From an uncultured Bacteroidia bacterium (GTDB lineage: Bacteria > Bacteroidota > Bacteroidia > Bacteroidales > UBA932): 10,526 bases of DNA. The translations under genes and the position numbers were made by a program. The stretch is from assembly GCA_902773305.1 (NCBI GenBank), contig CACYEB010000253.1, positions 1 to 10,526 on the forward strand, given 5' to 3'. Under the pieces are notes generated by a model. The model saw only the letters and a list, made by a program, of their open reading frames with translations, made no database searches and was not told where the DNA came from. Positions 6,159 through 10,526 of the stretch are shown in pieces (the stretch's first letter is position 1; each line of letters begins with the position of its first letter).

Positions 6159-7096
6159 AACGATTCCCTCCTTTGGTTCTGTGACCGGCGTTCATCCTCA
6201 CGTACAGGCTTGGGCGCCATAAACAGCATAAGGCACAACGCACCGGCAATCATCATAAAGATGCCGGCATACACGGCCCACAGCCACGGGTCGCGCACAA
6301 GTTCAAACACGCTGTACTGGCTCTTTGCCCCAGCCTCGGCATCGTAGTCGTATTGATATATCTTCCAGCCGCCATACTTGAGCGGCTTGTTGACATCGAC
6401 AGTCCCGTCAACCGCACCTGTTCCGGAGAGCGGCGCTACGGTAATCTCAGAAGCAAACCTCTTAGGGGACCCGTCGGGATAGGTCTCCATTATGAATTTA
6501 TGGAGGGTGATGGAAAAGTCCAGCTCCTGAAGCGAACGGTTCTGGTCAACCGCACGCCACTCTGGTATGGATTCGTATGCCCTGAGCAGCAAATCCTGCT
6601 TGTCGGGCGCACCGAACGTGGCCGCAATCACAGCCAGGGCCACCCCGCAGTGGTTGAGCACAAACGGAATCTCACGCAACTTCCAGCGCAACAGATGGTT
6701 GAGCCCGGCAATGGAAGCCACGGCTACCACCCATCCCCAAGAGAGCACAAACGGCCAGAAACGCAGCATATTCCCCACCCAGGGCATCCCAGACGGGCCC
6801 TGGACGGTAAGTCCCATCACAATAGTAAGCAGCAGGGTGCACACCAGCGCCGGGACGGCCGCCCCGTTGTGCATCATCCACTCGAAAAAAGGGACGCGCC
6901 GCCGCAAGGCATACATCACCACTATGGCAGCTCCGCCGAGTGCCAGCACAATGACATTTACAGGGAAGCGCAGGGCACTCCATACAATCTCCCCGAAGAG
7001 CACCTGCAATATCAGGCCCAGCACTACCAGGCCACCCATAATCAGGAAGCCCGGCCGCATCTCCGACAGTCGGGAACCGTTTTTATCCTTTCCCAT
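6155..7096 (-). CDS. resB: Cytochrome c biogenesis protein ResB/CcsB
   Basis: The protein is 313 residues from the ATG at 7096. It is the partner of CcsA in the system II cytochrome c synthase, thought to hold apocytochrome and help carry haem across the membrane. Hydrophobic segments lie at about 15-35, 45-63, 80-97, 112-132, 146-162 and 268-293. A periplasmic region between the last two ends in the family-typical VNKPLKYGGWKIYQYDYD (235-252). His149 (LNHCG) in the fifth segment is a candidate haem ligand. A TTG two codons upstream (7102) is also in frame, but the ATG is preferred. Only six bases separate it from the thrA stop, and no promoter-like sequence fits there, so it is probably read through from thrA. 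The C-terminus is strongly basic and overlaps ccsA by four bases. Confidence 0.9.
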   Translation of the reverse strand: MGKDKNGSRLSEMRPGFLIMGGLVVLGLILQVLFGEIVWSALRFPVNVIVLALGGAAIVVMYALRRRVPFFEWMMHNGAAVPALVCTLLLTIVMGLTVQGPSGMPWVGNMLRFWPFVLSWGWVVAVASIAGLNHLLRWKLREIPFVLNHCGVALAVIAATFGAPDKQDLLLRAYESIPEWRAVDQNRSLQELDFSITLHKFIMETYPDGSPKRFASEITVAPLSGTGAVDGTVDVNKPLKYGGWKIYQYDYDAEAGAKSQYSVFELVRDPWLWAVYAGIFMMIAGALCLMLFMAPKPVREDERRSQNQRRESL

Positions 7097-7102
7097 AATC
7101 AA

Positions 7103-9529
7103 TCAGACATTGGCGATACTGATGATATCGGCGAATACTCCGGCGGCGGTGACATCCGCCCCGGCGCCATAGCCCTGAATCAGCATCGGATGGTTATGAT
7201 AGCGCTCTGTGGTGAGCAGCACGATATTGTTGGAGCCGTCCAGCACATAAAGCGAATTGTCGTCGCTCACGGCACGCAGGGCCACACTGCAGCGCCCGCC
7301 GTCCATAGTGGCCACAAAGCGCCAGCGCTTGTGCTCGCCCTCCAGTGCCCTGCGGCGCTCTTCGAACTCTGCGTCCAGCTCGGGAAGCTTTTTCCAGAAC
7401 TCGTCCAGAGAGCAGTTGAAGAAATCACGCGGGATGAACAGATTGGCCTCCACATCTTCCTGATTGACCTCATAACCCGCTTCACGCGAGAGGATTACAA
7501 GCTTGCGGATGACATCGGTACCGGAGAGGTCGATGCGCGGGTCGGGTTCGGAATAACCCTGCTCCTTTGCCAGACGCACCGTCTCGCTGAACGGCACCTC
7601 GGCGCTCAAAGTGTTGAATATAAAGTTGAGCGTACCGCTCAGCACCGCCTCTATCTTCTGGATGCGGTCGCCGCTCTTGCGCAGGCTGCCTATGGTATTT
7701 ATAATGGGCAGTCCCGCCCCCACGTTGGCCTCGAACAGATACTTTACGCCGTGGCTGCGGGCAGTCTCCTTGAGACGATGGTAATTCTCGTAGTCAGAAG
7801 AAGCGGCAATCTTGTTGGCCGCCACCACCGAGATTCCGTGAGTGAAGAAATCCTCGTAAAGCGCTGCTATCTCTGCACTTGCGGTGCAATCGACAAACAC
7901 GCTGTTGAAGATATTCATACCGATGACCTCGTCCCGGAGGCGGGCGGGAGTAATCTCAATCCCGGTTTCAAGGGCCTCGCGCCACCCGTCAAGGGCCAGC
8001 CCGTTGCGGTCGAACATCGCACGGCTGCTGCGGGATATACCCACAATATTGATCTTGAGGTTGTTCTCGTTCATCAACTTCTCCCGCTGCATCGCAATCT
8101 GCCCTATCAGCCTGCCGCCCACTGTGCCCGTACCGCACACGAACAAATTAAGCTCCTGATATTCAGAGAGGAAGAAGCCGTCGTGGATAACGTTGAGCGA
8201 CTTGCGCAGGAACTTGCGCTCTATCACAAAACTGATGTTGCTCTCGGATGCTCCCTGAGCCAGCGCAATCACGCTGATGCCGTTGCGGCCCAGAGTGCTG
8301 AACAGTTTGCCGGCAATACCGCAGTGATGCTTCATATTCTCGCCCACTACGGCCACTGCGGCAAGTTCGTCTTCCCGTTTGACGGGATTCACCGCACCGC
8401 TGGCAATCTCGGAAGCGAACACCTGCGAAAGCACCTTGCACGCCAGCGGGGCATCCGCACTGCTCACGCCAATCGAGATTCCGGTCTCAGAAGCTGACTG
8501 GCTCACCAGGAATACACTTATATCATTGTCTGCCAGGGCGGTGAAAATATGCCTGTCAACCCCCACGATACCCACCATAGAGGTGGCGGAGAGGGTTATC
8601 AGGCTGATATTGTCTATAGACGAAATGCCGGTGATGATGCGGTCGCTGTGATGCAGTTTCTCCGGCGAATGGATCAGCGTCCCGGGTGCCGACGGGTTGA
8701 AGGTGTTCTTGACCAGGATAGGTATCTGCTTGAGGCATACCGGATAAACCGTCGGGGGATAAATCACCTTCGCACCAAAGTTGCACAACTCGGTGGCCTC
8801 TTCGTAGGTGAGTTCGTCAATTACATAAGAGGTGCGGATAATCCTGGGGTCGGCCGTCATAAAGCCGTCCACGTCGGTCCAGATTTCCAGCACGTCCGCA
8901 TCCAGCGCAGCGGCCAGGATACTGGCCGTATAGTCGCTGCCGCCACGCCCCAGGGTAGAGATGTCACCGCCCATATCGCGGGCGATGAACCCGGGCACGA
9001 TGGCCAGGCTGCTGCCGGCGGCATACCCCTTGAAGCGCTCCCGCACAAGACGGTTTGTCTCCTTGAAATTGACCTGACCGCCCTCTGTACGGATAAAGTC
9101 CAGGGCATTGTACTGCACGGCACCCTTAACCGCCGCAGCCACAATCAGGGAGGACATCCTCTCGCCGAAACTTAAAATTTGGTCGCGGGTAGAGTTCGGA
9201 ATAACCTTCAGCAGATATACTCCGCGGCAGATTCCCTCCAGATCATCCAGTAACGCCCCTATTTCTGCTTTCAATTTGTCAGCCTTTGCACCGGACACCA
9301 GCGCATCGCAGGCGGCGATATGGCGCTCGCGCAAAAGCCGCAGGTGCTCCAGATAGCTCTCGTCTGCCGCAGAGGCCAGGGCGGATATCTTTACCAACTC
9401 GTCTGTGACGCCGCCCAGCGCCGACACAACCACTACCGGCGCATCGCCGGAATGCTCTACGATAGACTTGACCTTGAGTATGTTTTCTGCGGTAGCGACA
9501 CTGCTGCCGCCAAATTTAAGTACTTTCAT
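7103..9529 (-). CDS. thrA: Bifunctional aspartokinase / homoserine dehydrogenase
   Basis: This 808-residue cytoplasmic enzyme carries out the first and third steps of the aspartate pathway to threonine and methionine: aspartate phosphorylation and aspartate-semialdehyde reduction. Its length is close to E. coli ThrA (820). The kinase part begins KFGGSSV (5-11) and contains GRGGSDYTA (194-202) and WTDVDGFMTADPR (217-229). Two ACT-type regulatory regions follow at about 316-390 (MVGIVGVDRHIF; SQSASETGIS) and 393-460 (CGIAGKLFSTLGRNGISV; AQGASESNIS). They suggest allosteric control, probably by threonine (family knowledge). The dehydrogenase part has the nucleotide-binding GTGTVG (466-471), AANK (570-573), GAGLPII (604-610), SGTLNFIF (631-638) and GYSEPDPRIDLSGTDVIRKL (658-677), the last with conserved acidic residues and Lys676. 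The ATG at 9529 begins directly with the kinase motif. No Shine-Dalgarno sequence is seen. It heads an apparent operon with resB and ccsA. No threonine leader peptide or attenuator is visible upstream. Confidence 0.97.
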   Translation of the reverse strand: MKVLKFGGSSVATAENILKVKSIVEHSGDAPVVVVSALGGVTDELVKISALASAADESYLEHLRLLRERHIAACDALVSGAKADKLKAEIGALLDDLEGICRGVYLLKVIPNSTRDQILSFGERMSSLIVAAAVKGAVQYNALDFIRTEGGQVNFKETNRLVRERFKGYAAGSSLAIVPGFIARDMGGDISTLGRGGSDYTASILAAALDADVLEIWTDVDGFMTADPRIIRTSYVIDELTYEEATELCNFGAKVIYPPTVYPVCLKQIPILVKNTFNPSAPGTLIHSPEKLHHSDRIITGISSIDNISLITLSATSMVGIVGVDRHIFTALADNDISVFLVSQSASETGISIGVSSADAPLACKVLSQVFASEIASGAVNPVKREDELAAVAVVGENMKHHCGIAGKLFSTLGRNGISVIALAQGASESNISFVIERKFLRKSLNVIHDGFFLSEYQELNLFVCGTGTVGGRLIGQIAMQREKLMNENNLKINIVGISRSSRAMFDRNGLALDGWREALETGIEITPARLRDEVIGMNIFNSVFVDCTASAEIAALYEDFFTHGISVVAANKIAASSDYENYHRLKETARSHGVKYLFEANVGAGLPIINTIGSLRKSGDRIQKIEAVLSGTLNFIFNTLSAEVPFSETVRLAKEQGYSEPDPRIDLSGTDVIRKLVILSREAGYEVNQEDVEANLFIPRDFFNCSLDEFWKKLPELDAEFEERRRALEGEHKRWRFVATMDGGRCSVALRAVSDDNSLYVLDGSNNIVLLTTERYHNHPMLIQGYGAGADVTAAGVFADIISIANV

Positions 9530-9551
9530 CGCTTACAAATCATAAGTAGGC

Positions 9552-9582
9552 CAAAGATAAGGAGCATTATGATAACAAGCAA
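9552..9582 (-). promoter_or_regulatory. Bacteroidota-type promoter for thrA-resB-ccsA
   Basis: On the minus strand TTG (9582-9580) is followed after 20 bases by TATCTTTG (9559-9552), a full match to TTG-N19-21-TAnnTTTG. The expected start near 9545 gives a leader of about 16 bases, too short for a peptide-based attenuator. It begins right after the upstream gene's terminator. Confidence 0.75.
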
Positions 9583-9583
9583 C

Positions 9584-9609
9584 AAAAAACCCGGCCGATT
9601 GGCCGGGTT
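9584..9609 (-). terminator. Intrinsic terminator of the OmpA-family gene
   Basis: A 9-bp perfect stem AACCCGGCC/GGCCGGGTT (9588-9596 with 9601-9609) encloses a 4-base loop. On the minus strand it runs into a T tract (9589-9584). It lies 23 bases after the stop of the OmpA-family gene and just before the thrA promoter, so the two units are insulated. Confidence 0.9.
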
Positions 9610-9632
9610 ATTTTGCTTGAGGTTTAAAAACT

Positions 9633-10526
9633 TTAGCGGGTAACGCAAACGCTCACGCGGTTCTCTTCGTTAACGCTGAACGGCTGAACGGTGTCACCGA
9701 AGAACTCGGTGGTGATGCGGTCAGCAGCGATGCCGGCGTCGGTGAGAGCCTTGGCAACGACCTTAGCACGTTTCTCGGAGAGGGCGCTGTTGATCTTGGC
9801 ATTACCAGTCTTCTTGTCTGCATAACCGCTGATGGTAACGACAGCCTCAGGATACTGGTTCATGATGTCAATCAGGTGAGCAACCTTAGCATCTTCGCTC
9901 TTGCGGATAACAGCCTTGTTCAGATCGAAGAAGATGTTCTCGTTGATAGAACGTGCAGCGGCACGTGCAGCGGCAGCAGCTTCAGCAGCAGCTTTCTCTG
10001 CATTCGGATCGGGCTGTGCCTGCTGAGCAGCGAGACGCTCGCGCTCTGCTTTCTCCCTTGCAAGACGCTCAGCCTCTTTGCGTGCAGCCTCTTCTGCAGC
10101 AAGGCGTGCAGCCTCTGCAGCAGCGGCAGCCTCAGCAGCGGCGATAGCAGCGGCTTTCTTTGCACTTGCAGCGCCGATGTTGAACTTGAGACCGATGAGA
10201 GCAGCGAAGTTGTCATCCCATTTCCAACCGAAAGGCCTCTTCCAGTTGAGGATCTTGCCACCGAAGATAGCGTCATCGTTGCGGGTGTTGAACTGGTTCC
10301 ACATAGCGTTGTCCTGGAGCTCGAGAGAGAGGTCAACCAGGTCGCCGAGACGGATGTCCATACCGCCACCAAGACGGATACCGGGAACGATGCGAGCCTC
10401 AGGATACTCGTAAGTGCTCTTGGTATCGAAGCGATAAGCGCCGCCACCACCTAAGAAGATATAGGGGTTGAAGAGGCGGGTGCCCCTTACGCGGAAAATG
10501 TTGCAGATGTCAAAGGTAGCGTCCAA
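9633..10526 (-). CDS. OmpA-family outer-membrane protein with Ala/Glu-rich linker, 5' end missing
   Basis: The visible 297 codons enter from the right edge already in frame. The first codon (TTG) is internal, not a start. Residues 1-118 alternate polar and hydrophobic positions with aromatic ends (NPYIFLGGGGAYRF; LVDLSLELQD; NFAALIGLKFNIG), as expected for the last strands of an outer-membrane beta-barrel. Residues about 122-192 are an Ala/Glu/Arg-rich, probably helical linker interrupted by QPDPN (171-175). Residues about 193-297 form an OmpA C-terminal domain (NIFFDLNKAVI; VTISGYADKKTG; LSEKRAKVV; NEENRVSV). Asp237 and Arg253 sit at the usual peptidoglycan-binding positions. The protein probably anchors the outer membrane to the cell wall. 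Codon use is more uniform and richer in GCA/GCT than in the neighbours, consistent with strong expression. The gene ends before its own terminator and is not part of the thrA unit. Confidence 0.92.
   Translation of the reverse strand: MDATFDICNIFRVRGTRLFNPYIFLGGGGAYRFDTKSTYEYPEARIVPGIRLGGGMDIRLGDLVDLSLELQDNAMWNQFNTRNDDAIFGGKILNWKRPFGWKWDDNFAALIGLKFNIGAASAKKAAAIAAAEAAAAAEAARLAAEEAARKEAERLAREKAERERLAAQQAQPDPNAEKAAAEAAAAARAAARSINENIFFDLNKAVIRKSEDAKVAHLIDIMNQYPEAVVTISGYADKKTGNAKINSALSEKRAKVVAKALTDAGIAADRITTEFFGDTVQPFSVNEENRVSVCVTR

Noticed and set aside
6353..8497. 714-codon open frame on the plus strand, antisense to resB and thrA
   Set aside because: The opposite strand encodes well-recognised ThrA and ResB over the whole span. 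The antisense product is rich in His, Gln and Arg with no recognisable domain, as expected for a shadow of GC-rich codons with few reverse-strand stops.
9948..10160. Repetitive GCA/GCG-rich stretch in the OmpA-family gene as a mobile or satellite repeat
   Set aside because: It codes in frame for an Ala/Glu-rich helical linker, a common feature between barrel and OmpA domains, and has no exact repeat unit.

Overview
The window looks like a chromosomal segment from a member of the Bacteroidales (Bacteroidota) with a fairly high GC content. The lines of evidence are: a type III glutamine synthetase; a DUF4988/PL29-N-type lipoprotein with Gly-X-Y tracts; promoters of the Bacteroidota form TTG-N19-21-TAnnTTTG; no Shine-Dalgarno sequences, with A/T-rich bases before the start codons; and an OmpA-family protein with an Ala/Glu-rich linker. 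I cannot name the genus; Rikenellaceae or a related GC-richer Bacteroidales family would fit.

All protein genes lie on the minus strand. The only plus-strand gene is a tRNA-Ala. Reading in the direction of transcription (high to low coordinates): the 3' part of an OmpA-family outer-membrane protein ends at 9633 and is followed by an intrinsic terminator (9588-9609). A clear promoter (9552-9582) then drives thrA (fused aspartokinase/homoserine dehydrogenase). Six bases after thrA comes resB (ccsB), which overlaps ccsA by four bases (ATGA). These two encode a system II cytochrome c synthase pair. The unit ends at a strong bidirectional hairpin (5329-5364) shared with the convergent tRNA-Ala(GGC) gene.

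The 180-base region between the tRNA and glnN holds the tRNA promoter (plus strand), an imperfect C5/G5 hairpin and a weak candidate glnN promoter (minus strand). glnN (type III glutamine synthetase) is followed by a 76-base spacer with a near-consensus promoter whose -7 box sits inside a 9-bp inverted repeat. That promoter would transcribe a HerA-like (DUF853/YjgR-type) ATPase gene. The ATPase gene is joined stop-to-start (TAAATG) to a surface lipoprotein gene with three collagen-like tracts, which runs off the left edge.

Most of the window is housekeeping: amino-acid synthesis, nitrogen assimilation, cytochrome c maturation and envelope. No mobile element, CRISPR array or defence system is visible. 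The points most worth a second look are the directly coupled ATPase/collagen-like lipoprotein pair, the palindrome over its promoter, the thrA-resB-ccsA arrangement, the glnN upstream hairpin and the odd T-loop of the tRNA.
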